Assembly (NCBI GenBank): GCA_035610365.1
Contig: CM069436.1
Span: 63,565,505 to 63,629,504 of the forward strand
Source of the DNA: Aquatica leii
Lineage: Eukaryota > Arthropoda > Insecta > Coleoptera > Lampyridae
Length of the DNA stretch: 64,000 nucleotides
Direction: 5' to 3'
Position 1 is the stretch's first letter. Every line of letters starts with the position of its first letter. A program made the translations under genes and the position numbers. This document shows, piece after piece, positions 31,960-42,700 of this stretch. The notes beneath the pieces are model-generated. The model had not been told where the DNA came from, did not search any database, and worked only from the letters and a program-made list of their open reading frames with translations.

Positions 31960-33640
31960 CAAAATGGGAACACTCCATAAATAGTATATTGACGGTAGCA
32001 AAAGAAAGTTGCGGAAAATTGAGAATAATAAACAACACTAGAAAAACTAAATGGTGAACATAAGATATACGGAAAAAAATTTAAAAAAAAGCGTGGGAAA
32101 ATATTTAATTACCGAAAGAGGCGATGAGATATACGGAAAAAACAAGGAAAGAAATTAAAATAACAATTCAAGCGGCTAAACAAAAATCGTGTTAAGAATT
32201 CGGATATAAAATGAGGGAAAACTTTAATAAGAACCAAAAAACAATAAAAAACAAGAAATAGAAATAAGAGAAGAGGAAATAGAAGAAGCAACAAAAAAGT
32301 TAAAGTTAGACATAACAGCTGGAAAAGATAACATCATCTTAGAAGTATATGGGAAAACGGGTATGAATAAACTAAGGAAAATAATTAACAATGTATTAAA
32401 TTACATGAAAATACCAAAAGATTGGAAAATAGATATTGTACTGCCAATATATAAGAAAGGCGACAAAAGAAACTGTAATAACTACAGAAGAATAACACTC
32501 CAGCATCTCAGGGAAAATATTCGCAAGAATAATAGAAAAAATGGTAAAGAATACAGTAAATATAACATTGGAGGACAAGTAAATACACATATGCTTCATT
32601 GATTTAAAAAAAGCATTCGACAGAATACGAAGAGAAGACATATGCGAAGTACTACAGAATAAGGAAGTGAATCAAATATCATAAGAATTATACAAAATAT
32701 GTACAAAAACAACATAAATATAGTAAGAACTTACAATAAACAATCCAAAGAATTTAAATGAGATGTGTTCTAAGTCCACTGCTTTTCTCAACTGTACTAG
32801 ACAATGCAATAAAAAAAGCCAAAAAGAAGATGCAGAAACTAACACTGGGATACTGAAAAATGACACAAACTCAGCTCATAGAACTTAAGTTTGCAAGTGA
32901 CATAGCCTTGATTACAGATACAAAGGAGAACTAATCTCAAAGTAATAAAGGATAAACTAAAAAAAAATAAACATTGGAAAGACAAAAACAATGATAATTT
33001 CAAACACAAAAAAACACATCAAATTAGTCTGGACGGGAAAGAAATAGAACAAGTAGAATATTTTAAATATCTAGGCGCAAAAATTAAAGAAAACAAACAA
33101 TTGAACAAACAATTAGACGATGGAATAGAAAAAGCGATAAAAATATGCAATCTAATGAAGACAATGTTTTTAGGAAAAAGAGAAGTGTCAAAAGAAATAA
33201 AACTTAAAGTTGTTAAAAAAGTAGTCAAGCCATCAATCACAAATAGCAGCGCGACGTGTACACTCACAGAAAGAGGCAAGACACGTATTACTGCAATAGA
33301 AATGAGACGAAAACGAAACATTTCGACAAAATCTGAAAATGAAATCAATCAACGAAAAAATTATAGAAGGACAGCTTAGATGGTTTGGGCATGTGTGTAG
33401 AATGTCAAACGAAAGACTAACAAAAATATTTTTAGAAACGCGAGTGCTAAGGAACGATAAAAAAGGAAGACCAAGAACAAAATAGATTGATAACATAATT
33501 AAAGAAGTAGAAAGAAAAAGAATGACATGAGAAGGAACACAAAAACTAACACATTATAGGAAGCAATGGAGACAAAAGTACAAGATACAACTCCACCAGT
33601 CTTACACCTAAAGGTAGAAAGGCCTAAGACTAAGAAGAAA
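31960..33640 (+). pseudogene. LINE reverse transcriptase and C-terminal region relic
   Basis: Blocks in order: KLKLDITAGKDNIILEVYGK (RT0/1), IPKDWKIDIVLPIYKKGDKR and NCNNYRRITL (RT2), FIDLKKAFDRIRREDI (motif A, catalytic Asp retained, about 32,596), and VLSPLLFSTVLDNAIKKA (RT4). FASDIALIT follows at about 32,891, where the catalytic box F-A-D-D reads F-A-S-D, then VEYFKYLGAKI. After TLTERGKTRITAIEMR comes RWFGHVCRMSNERL and GRPRTK, the standard C-terminal block of insect RTE-like elements. At least six frame breaks separate these blocks. Confidence 0.9.
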
Positions 33641-33645
33641 AAAAT

Positions 33646-33952
33646 TTTATGACCTTGTAGCTTTGATCGGTTTGTTATCTACCCAGTGCCAACATTTTTG
33701 AATTTTGTATCAATTGGTTTCCTTATCTTAATCGATGACAGTGTTGGCAGACCATTCCTACTGTAAAATTGCTTCGGACAGTATTATAACTTTTGCCAAA
33801 ATGATGACTTATAAATTCTATGTTTCTAAGTACTTCCTCACATCTAATAGGTCCGTTTTAAACTAAGAATTAATTACAGATTACTACCGCAACAATATTG
33901 TTATAGTTTACATTTGTTTAATTTTAGAAGTTGTATCAATAATTAATTGGAA
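33646..33952. other. Short intergenic stretch
   Basis: It contains a short inverted pair (AGTGCCAACA at 33,697 and TGTTGGCA at 33,743), about 40 bp apart. Nothing else is recognised. It may be 5' sequence belonging to the coding-like relic that follows. Confidence 0.3.
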
Positions 33953-34513
33953 ATGGAGTCGAAGAAAATAATCAATTTTTATGTTGGAAAACTTCTTACG
34001 ATTGAAAAAGAAAGCAACAAGCCAGATTAGCGTGCTACATTTGAAAAGCACATAAAAGAATATAGACAGTCAGATATATTGCTAAAACCCTAACCCTGTA
34101 AACAATTACATGTTAAAGCTAAAAAACGGCGACTGCGTTAGATTTAAATTTTACCAATGATACAGAAGAAAAAATTGCTGCAGATGAGTTGGACGTTAAC
34201 CTAAATAATGCAGAAATAAATTTAGGATAAGACATAACAGAAAGTTCATCTTTGACGCATATTGCTCAGTCTAAAGAAGAAGCCATTCATGAGCCAAAAA
34301 TCGATGATTAAATTATCTGCAAATTGAATTAAAACAAAAATACCAAAAATTAGTAGTTAAGGTAGATGTGTCTAAGATCCTAACTGAAACGGGAGAGAAT
34401 TTTGAAGTTAGTTGTCAAAATCAAGATTTACTTATGCATTTCTTTCATCGTCTCGCGCATCCAGATAATTTCCATTTTAACGCCACTCTAAGTTGTAAAA
34501 TTTGTGCTTGAGT
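33953..34513 (+). pseudogene. Unrecognised coding-like relic, possible processed pseudogene
   Basis: An uninterrupted-looking but stop-containing plus-strand translation starts at an ATG (33,953) with MESKKIINFYVGKLL. It runs through KHIKEYRQSDILLK, a frameshift near 34,140, then LDLNFTNDTEEKIAADELD, EEAIHEPKIDD, another shift, and KYQKLVVKVDVSKIL, NFEVSCQNQDLLMHFFHRLA, HPDNFHFNATLSCKICA, ending at a stop at 34,511. It is about 185 codons long and acidic in the middle, and its base composition and codon pattern are unlike the neighbouring A+T-rich sequence. There are no introns, and an AATAAA occurs just downstream (34,529). I do not recognise the family. It could be a retrocopy of a host gene or an unknown element ORF. 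Confidence 0.45.
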
Positions 34514-35400
34514 AATCGATTAAAACTAATAAAATTTTGTAATGATTAAACACGAATAACATTTTATTTGTTATTTTTGTTTTTGTACATGTAGTAGAAA
34601 TAACCATAAAATAAACGTTTGTTTGGTTTTTGAAGAATTATTTTCCTGTTTTTTTTTGTTCTAAACACTTGAGTGTTATTTTAGTCTTTAAGTAACAAAA
34701 CGCTGTAAGTGTTCAAAATTAGTAATACAAATTAAAAAACGTACAAACCAAGGTGTAGCAAGTTAACGATTTCCGTTTTTGAGGTCGGTTACACAATAAA
34801 ATTTATTTTGCTTTTTGTATTAACTTTTTAGTATGTTGTAATATTGCTTACTTCTGATTTTGTACTTACTGGTATTATATTTTTACTCAAGAAGATATTA
34901 GCGCTTCCGAATTGAGTCATTCCCAAGTCATTTAATCAAACTAACACAAAAAAACTAAGCACGACTGCACCGAGAATGTACTTAAAACAAAGAACTTATA
35001 AACAAACTTAAAATAAACAAAACTGCTAAAATATATTTAATTACAATTATATCTCAGAAAGAAAACACTGGAATTTTGATCGAACAAAGAAAATGTCAAG
35101 TCAACACAGCATACGGATGATTCAACAACGTAATAAATTTTGAAATAAATCAATACAAAATTTTATATACAACTTTGAATTATAAAGTCGAATTTAAAAA
35201 CGTAAAATAACTTATTAAAATCAATCTGAAAGCAATAAAACAAATCCAAAATACCTGAAATAAACAACGTCAATTCAAATACCGGGTCTTTCACGAAAAT
35301 AATCAAACAACCTTAAACGACGGTTACAGCTGATGATGAATTCTGGATTTTAAACTGATCAGTGACGACAATTTTGCCTCGAAACTATCTATCATCTCTT
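34514..35400. other. Intergenic stretch
   Basis: No coding or repeat motif is recognised. Text just before 35,400 (GAGATGATAGATAGTTTC on the minus strand) may be a continuation of the mariner fragment that follows. Confidence 0.4.
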
Positions 35401-35404
35401 GGTT

Positions 35405-35768
35405 CCAACGTATGGAAAATTTTTTACTTAAAAACACGTATTTTGTTTTATCTCAGGCATCTTCCTGTACTTTCTCTGGGTGTATTAAAATCCAAACTAG
35501 CCGTTTTTATACTATTTTAGGGATTGTCGTTAAAGTATTGCAAAATTTGGTTGTTACGACGTCCATTTTGCCTCGTTTTAAGCAAATTTTTGAAAACCAA
35601 TCCAGTTTCATCCAAACTATTATTTATGCGCTGCACAGTACTTTGACTTACTGGTTTATGTGAATGTCTGATGCTGAATTCTGTCGCAGCTTCTGCTATC
35701 GAGCGCGCGTTGTCGCCAACAAGACAAATAATTTTTGTTTTTCTCTTACACTTAAATTTTCCATAACT
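35405..35768 (-). pseudogene. mariner/Tc1 transposase N-terminal relic
   Basis: The minus-strand translation from 35,765 begins MENLSVREKQKLFVLLATTR, then SIAEAATEFSIRHSHKPVSQ, STVQRINNSLDETGLVFKN and NGRRNNQILQYFNDNP. This is the first helix-turn-helix of a mariner-type transposase (S-x-A-E-A-A-x-E-F-x-x-R-H..KP-x-S-x-S-T-V). A stop follows, then FNTPRESTGRCLR. Nothing of the DDE domain is seen, so the fragment is 3'-truncated or deleted. Confidence 0.8.
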
Positions 35769-38700
35769 ATGATGATTAATAATTTAATTTATATTAAGTA
35801 AAAACAAGTTCTAATATTGATTTAGACTTTATTTGTTTGATATTATAAACACATAAATTTTTGAAAATAAATTAGTACCTAGTGTGCATTTTTAATTATG
35901 CTACGACATGGTTATTACTTGAAAACTTTGGATAAAATTTTGTACAGGTCCATTTTGAATATTGCTCAATCCAGTGGCGTGCACAGATTTAAAAACTCGC
36001 TTATATGATTTATTTAAAATTTTGCTTTTAGAAAGTGCCATTTTTGCTAAAAATGTGCAGTGATAATGGATCACACTGTATGTTTAAAGCATTTTTATTT
36101 ATATATTATTAATATTTAAATTTCAGTTTAATAACGTTGAACGATTTCAAAAAACCCTATAGTTGCTGTTTTTGTTATTGAAAGTTTTTACGTTTTTACG
36201 TCAGTAACGCCAGTATAAAGCACAAATAATTGAATACTATAGCATTTTTAGTGCTTATAACGTATATATACATAGTATCGTTATAAATAACAAAATTGTT
36301 TCCAAAAGTAATCATAATAAATACTATATAACCATTCTACGTAGACATTTCAATAAAATAATTTTGTGTTTTTTACAAACGATCAAAATTTGTGTTATAT
36401 ATTAAGACATTGTATAGATTTAATGTTTTCAGTTGACATGTACATTAGTAGTCTAGCGTTAAAAACAAATTATTAATCAAGGTCAATAGAAGTTATAACA
36501 CACCAAAATATTACTGCCAAAATTAACAACAAAACAAGGACGTATGTTTCAGCAAATACAAAAATAAATGTTTTAATTAAAATAAATTATATAAATTGAA
36601 AATATTTAAAAAATAAATAATACGATAAAAAAAGTTGAAGAAAGTTTAGAAACGATCTGAAGGTAAAAGTAACCACAAGAGTGTAATCAATATGTTCAAT
36701 TATAGTCTATTTATTTTAGCGTGCAAAAATGTATAAAATATTGTAAAATAAAATTAAAATAATATTATCAAATGTATTTATTTGTACATAAAATTTAAAA
36801 TTGCAACTACTGATTTATCCTGTTTTTGTAAAATAAAAATAGTTCTAAAAGTTTTTTTTTATAACAGGTTGTTTTGGTAACATGTTATTTAAAATAAAAT
36901 GTAGTTTTGCAAATAAATTTTTATTGCGCGTTTGAGTAAAATTCCATTTTTTGTGCAAATCAAGTTAATACTATTATTTCGTTTTAATGTAAAGTACATA
37001 AACGGCATATATTAACATTGTACATTTATATCTGAAGCATATTTAATTATGTTATATATTTAAATCTATAATTTTTTGTCTCTACAACGATAACATTGGT
37101 TTCTATGTATTTATGAGGCTTCTTTATTGTGTCAATTGCGAATTGTACCGTTTCTTTGTAGGTCAATATTTTAGAATTGCCATTTGTTGACATACTTTCA
37201 TCTCGTCAGATCTTTTGGAGCAAATAAATTGTACACAATTTTGTGTAATCCTGCAGTTATGGAATTCATAGTAACTGTACTTTAATTTTATTTTTATTAT
37301 ATATTAGGAAATTTATGCAATTTGTTAAACATTGTTCAAAAATTTTAAAAGTAGTTTGACTAGAAAATTACATACATTTGTAATTTTAAAATTATGAATT
37401 TATATGCTCTTTAATAAGTCAATATCATCCGGAATATTAATGAATTTGTTTCTAATTTTTCTACAGCTTCTGAATGAATTTTCGCATTGCAAGTTGCCAG
37501 GGTTCTTATGTTTGTTAGTTTCTATTGATGACACTATTGTATCGCATTTAAAAATATTAAATCAAATGTTCTTGTTTGACAAATTATTTTATAACAATGA
37601 CACATTTGTAATAGTTATTTACGTATACAAGATTTTATCTACACTCACATTTATCTAAAACTATATAACTTTTATTGCTATTATAATTATTATTTGAGTA
37701 AACATAATTAGTTTAAAAATTGAATATAAAATACACATAATGAAAATTTGTTCTGCCTCAGCAAAAAACATACGTACAATTGTCACTAAATATCAGCATA
37801 TGGCATTACTCTATCTAACTGTAAATGTTAATGTTTACAATAAATAAATTTTTATATAATTGTATACTTGTATATTTTTTTATTTAAAAACGTCGACTTT
37901 GAGTTTAATTTCATTTAAGGTATTATTAACACACTAGTGCGGTAATAACTTTAAAAAAACTAGTGCGGTAATAAAGATCATGATGACATTCCAAAGAGTG
38001 TCAAATCATAGTCAAACAAATATCATTATCATATCGTGCAACAAATATAGTTGGTAAAAAAGTATTGTTTAACCAAAAGATTGATGACTGTTTATTTTAA
38101 AATTAAAAATGCAAGTACTACAACATTGTTAAGTTTAACGAATCAATTGTTTTATTGACGACACCATCAAACCAATAGCTAAAGTTTAGTTAACAAGTCG
38201 TCAGCTAACAACATAGTTAACTTTGTTTTATACAACCAAGCCATAATCTTATTAAATTTTTAAATTTTAAATATCAGATAGCAATTGCAATAAAAAAAAC
38301 ACCGTACATTTACGCATTCTAAACGGATTATTATTTTCAAATAAATGAAAATATAGTAATCTTTAATTCAAGGCTAGAGTTTTAATTTTAATTTGACCAT
38401 AAGCACTCTGCATTATATTAAGATTTTTATCTTAAAATATGTAAAATAGGTGAAGTTGTATTCTTTGTCGGTACTTATTTCAAATAACAAAAACTTTGTA
38501 ACACAAAATTTTAATTAAATTTATTGTAACAAATTATATTTTGGACTTGCGTGTATTTGTAAACCATAAAAATGGTAATTTGTTACAATTCTAAAACAAT
38601 TCATAATTTTCTTTTAAGGATTAGTGATTATAGGTATTAATTAAATTCTTAGTTACAATCGAAATTATTGCATGTCTAGAAATGCTCAGGTAGGTAGGAA

Positions 38701-40034
38701 AGTTATTGCATCATTTCGTTAATTAAATTGCTTTTAACGTAGGTAATAATGCAACTACCAGCAAACATTTGCAAATTTTGATAACCATTACTATACTATG
38801 TTTTTTTAAGTACGAAGAGCGAGTTAAGTTTCGCGCATAAAGATATGAAGATATTAACGCTATTGAAAAGCCAAGTTTACATAGGAAAAATAATTTACTT
38901 AACACTAAAGACATTTGTAAACAACGTTTTTGCTTTTTTTGTGATATTGCTTAAATTTCATTTGAAAAATGAGTTCTTATAAAAACTAAACCTACAAGTC
39001 GCATGTATAATGTGAACTTAAAACGCAGTTTTAATCGTTTTAATTCAGTTAAAGTTTTGAATCAACTGTTTAAATTACTGTAATATTTTTTATATAGTGT
39101 AAATGGAATATTCACTTCTGTTGCACGTAAATAAATTATAGAGTATAACTTTAAATAATTGCAATTGTAATTAATGTTACTGGCGCCTGCTTCAACACAT
39201 TTGAATTGTTACTGTACTAAAAATAATTGCCTATAAATATTACGTTTTAAAACTTACCGTTAATTACAAATAACGCAAAGTTACTCAAAAAACAGTATGT
39301 TATTTTAACAACGGATTTGTATGTTTCATTATTAAAAAAATAGAAATAAAAAAAATAGAAACAAATATAAAAATTATAGTTTACATGAAGTAAAATGGCA
39401 ACAACTATTACCTATAAATTGTGTTCGTTAAATAAACTATCAAAAAATAACATAATGTTTATCAAGATTTACACTTTACAAATGTAAACTGTACGATAAA
39501 ACTATTAAAAACAAAGGTTAAGAGCAATGCTGTTGAGTCGTATACAATCAATACAAATACAACAAACAATTATTTTAAATCTTGTTCTGTGTTTTGTATA
39601 CAAAATGTCAAAACAAATAAAAATCATTTTTAAAAAATAATAGATTGTCATAAATGTTTAATTTACGTTTATTCTTGTTTTGCAATTGTAAAAGTTTATT
39701 TGAGAAATGTGTTGTTGTCTGATGGAACTGTATACAGTATTTAGTAATTAAATGCTTAAAGTATTAACATAAGCAGTTAACGCGTATTAGAAGAGATAAA
39801 AAAAAATTAAAAACTGTAAAAATCATAATTCAACTACAAATTTATTCGTAATTTTACATACAATGAGTTCAAAGTGAAGTCGGCACTATTGGCAGCAATG
39901 TTATTATTGGAGATACAAAGTTGGTTAAATTAGCAAATAAGTAGCATTTTTTTCTCACTATTGCACTGATTTAATCATAAAACAATTACACATCAGATTA
40001 TTAACACACTCGACAAAATAGCATTTCTTTAATT
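35769..40034. other. Long A+T-rich stretch with minor repeats
   Basis: No coding family is recognised in 4.2 kb. At 35,972-35,990 the plus strand reads CAGTGGCGTGCACAGATTT, the kind of word that starts hAT termini, but no partner is found. At 37,933-37,948 and 37,959-37,974 a 16-bp word (ACTAGTGCGGTAATAA) is directly repeated with a 26-bp period. The open frames at 35.4-35.7, 37.4-37.7 and 38.7-38.9 kb show no recognised similarity. Confidence 0.45.
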
Positions 40035-40800
40035 GGAACATCCTGTATATTTTTACACATTTTAAAAGAAAATAAATTTCTGAATAAAACATGTTTAACT
40101 ACTATAAAATTGATAATAAAAAACTACAAGCCGTAAAATATTTAAAGTTGTTATACAAAAGAAAACGAATTTATGCACCTCCCTTGTAGCATTTAGAATG
40201 TTCCGCTTATGGGGGTTATTTATAGCGTTAGTAATAACATGCTGCAGTTAGTTTACGTTTTGATAACGCTGTTTGCAAACTTCGCCTTTTAAAAAACCCC
40301 AAAAATAGAAATCCAGAGTAATATCTGAGAAACGAGGTGGCCATAAAATAGGCCCACAATTTCACTTAGAAGGTTAGCAACATTCTAAAAATTATGTAAG
40401 GGAACCCCATCTTGCTAAAGGATAATAAGCTGCCGATAGGTTTACGTTATCTAATAACATCTCAACAGTATTTCTCAATAATTATATGTAACGCTGAGAT
40501 GTAAAAGTTCCATTGTAAAATACAATTCCCACGACCTTTGATTTAACAAGGCCACGCTAAACATTGATACTAAACCGCACATTAGGATTATTGGGATAAC
40601 GAATCAAAAAATTGTCGTAATAAGGCCAATTTCTTCAATTAAACATCTCGTTGTTAGAAAAATTGGCTTTGTCACTAAACAACATTGAGCTAAGTATATT
40701 TGAACTTTCACTGACAGTTTTAAGTAGTCACTGACAAAATTGCATATTCTTTTTTAAGTCGTCAGGATGTCAAGTTCATAAAAGCTTGTTCTGTTTTTAA
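40035..40800 (-). pseudogene. mariner transposase relic with one terminus
   Basis: On the minus strand: FSDKANFSNNEMFN (first catalytic Asp block), then YYDNFLIRYPNNPNVRFSIN followed by V, stop, RGLV where the family has V-W-x-G-I-V. KVVGIVFYNGTFTSQRYI, LARWGSLT at the place of the QQDGAPAH block, and PPRFSDITLDFYFWGFLKG, the final S-P-D-L-x-x-x-D-F-x-L-W-G block, follow. A terminus-like word, GGAACATCCTGTATA, lies at 40,035-40,049 on the element's 3' side. Frame breaks and substitutions show it is inactive. The 5' terminus is not identified. Confidence 0.83.
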
Positions 40801-40959
40801 ACCGGAATTTTGACAAAAACTAATTCATTTGATCAAAATTGATAGATAGATCATCAAAATATATCTCCTATTAGACCAATTTCTTTCAGGAAACAACTTT
40901 AAAGGATTGTATTTTACTTAATTTAAGTTTATTCGTAGTTACTGCATATAACTTCTAAC

Positions 40960-42120
40960 TTTTATACAAACTGAGTTTGTTCCTATTTTCTATGTTTTTA
41001 ATTAACTTAACACTTTCATCTTTATAGTTATTATCAAACATATGAAACGCAACAGTAGATTTACCACTTTGGTTTGACCTATATATATTCGATTACAATC
41101 TTTACTATTAATTTTGTATATTCCTGATTTATCGCGCGTGTCTGTAAGATTCTTCGAATTGCCTAAAAAATTACTATTGGTAGCTGCGTTTTTAAAATTA
41201 GGTTTATGTTTCTGTTATTTGACTAAATTCCTAGCTGTTGAATCTGGAAACCCATTGCGCGTTGCAATTTAAATAATATACTATAAATTTTTGCTTTGGT
41301 AGAAAAAAATTTAATAATCTATGAACATAAAAATGTTGCCTTTTCTAGTTACTAGAATGTAAAGAAATAATAACTTTTGTTCTGTTGCCGTTTCATGGGT
41401 AAACTGGAGAATCTCAAATTTTGAATTCAGTATTTAATAAAACTCCTGAGAACTGCGAATATTAGAATCGATCGATCGATGACTGCAAAAATGTCATCAA
41501 CATATCTCAACCAAACATATAAATTTTGTTTTAAATCCGTTTAAAATTTGTTCAAAAAAAAGGTAAGCAATAAATGGAGATAAACAGTTGCCCATTATCC
41601 TTTCATGTTGTTGTTGGTGGATATTACCGTTAATTTGAAAATATGACTGGTTCATACATAACTTTGTTAATTTATAAAATTCTCTGTTTCAGAGTTGATT
41701 TTTTTTGTTTCTAAAATGAGTCAATGAAACTGATGTGCTTTGAGACTTGTGTTTGACAAAGGATTATATTCAATTCCATACAAAAGTTCATTCACCTCAG
41801 TGCGGTAACAAAAAATTCTTTCAATTTACAAATAAATTTCTTGTATTCCGTATCAAGTCATTGAGATCCAATAGAGTATTGAAATGTGGTTCCTTAGAAA
41901 AAACATAAGTCAGACGGTTTAAAAAAGATGCTTTTGAAACATCGTTTATATCGTTGTCCTTAGTGGAATTTGCAAAAAAATTTAATGAATTAGAGTTAGA
42001 AGCTCACAATCCGTTCTTTTAACGATTTGCTTACAGATGGTTTGGTTCACGCTAAATCATCAACTTTTTTGACAGGACTTCAGAAGAATTTTTGTTTTTG
42101 TTCTACTGAGTTAATTTAAC
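40960..42120 (-). pseudogene. PLE RT and GIY-YIG relic (family D)
   Basis: On the minus strand, YFQINGNIHQQQHERIMGNC then LSPFIAYLFFEQIL (about 41,540-41,640) is RT motif B (family f..Ng..y.Q..G..MGs.lSP..A). WLRYVDDIFAVIDRS has the catalytic box YVDD intact at 41,493-41,504. LVTRKGNIFMF follows. The endonuclease core SGIYKINSKDCNRIYIGQTK (about 41,078-41,137) keeps GIY and YIG and the intervening Cys. Upstream, SEVLSKKLMI and KEPHFNTLLDLNDLI are poorly conserved N-terminal RT parts. Frameshifts separate the blocks. Confidence 0.85.
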
Positions 42121-42234
42121 AGCACAAAATATATCATATATTTAATACCCATGTTTTGTCTTAATTTTTAATTTTCAAGGTAAAATATTGTTTATAACAA
42201 TATTAAATCAATTCATCTGAAAGCTTCTTTTGTA

Positions 42235-42640
42235 ACTTTCTAACATATGATCTACAATCATAACAAAAACTGTCCGAAGAACTCTTACAATTTTTTACAC
42301 AATTCTATTCTTGGAAACCACACGTAAGACAACTTGTAGAACACTGTTTCATACTTTCTCAACTAAGTGACAGTTTACTAGCATTCGATTATTTGGCTCT
42401 AGCTAGACTGCGTAAAGAATCTACCAATTCTACGCTTCTACCCGTCGGCCTTAGAGGCATGCTTGGTTAAGCATTTTTACATAATTGTTTTCGTATTTGT
42501 AGTCTCGCCATCGATATCAAACCAATTCCTCATTACACCAACTTTAAGTATTGCGGTATCTCTAGCATCTAGAGAAGGTTTTTTATCTGCAAAGGTCCAT
42601 AAAGCTGCTAACAGCTTTTTTACAACTTTATCGTCGTTCT
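42235..42640 (-). pseudogene. PLE N-terminal region with Cys-rich segment
   Basis: In the frame that leads into the RT, 42,235-42,370 encodes CSTSCLTCGFQE, stop, then NCVKNCKSSSDSFCYDCRSY, a cluster of eight cysteines reminiscent of a zinc-binding module. Upstream, in a second minus-strand frame (42,440-42,620), ALWTFADKKPSLDARDTAIL and KVGVMRNWFDIDGET form a clean coding-like stretch that I do not recognise. It may be the N-terminus of the PLE protein, shifted by an indel, or a separate upstream frame. Confidence 0.5.
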
Positions 42641-42700
42641 AGAATGTACGTTATTCGAAGTAATTCTTATTTTTTCTACGTTTATCGTCTGTGCTGCTAT

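Larger units (their letters stand above)
30960..33645 (+). mobile_element. RTE-like non-LTR retrotransposon (LINE) relic
   Basis: A strongly A-rich sense strand carries, in order, a charged ORF1-like or N-terminal stretch (about 31,020-31,240), an AP-type endonuclease, a reverse transcriptase and the C-terminal region typical of RTE-like insect elements. The 3' end, near 33,645, runs into CCTAAGACTAAGAAGAAAAA, a short repeat-like tail rather than long poly(A). Many stops and frameshifts occur. The antisense open frames in this stretch are mirror artefacts of the A-rich strand. Confidence 0.9.
40925..42700 (-). mobile_element. Penelope-like element (family D)
   Basis: A minus-strand PLE relic. 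Reading from 42,700 downward, a basic N-terminal part leads into a Cys-rich segment, the RT fingers/palm, an intact YVDD box, the thumb and a GIY-YIG core, ending near 40,930. It is the longest PLE coding relic in the window. The mariner relic at 40.0-40.8 kb lies just beyond its 3' end. No inverted end copy is evident at its 5' side, and no convincing hammerhead core is preserved near 40,890. Confidence 0.82.

Noticed and set aside
31010..33496. Many minus-strand open frames rich in F, L and S
   Set aside because: They mirror the A-rich sense strand of the LINE, whose plus-strand RT and endonuclease motifs are clear.
34087..34100. Telomere-like AACCCTAACCCTG
   Set aside because: Only two repeats, inside the coding-like relic; the insect telomere repeat is normally TTAGG and no array is present.
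40880..40910. CTGAAAGAAATTGGTC on the minus strand at the 3' side of PLE family D as a hammerhead
   Set aside because: The core has an extra base and no GAAA follows a paired stem; too decayed to call.
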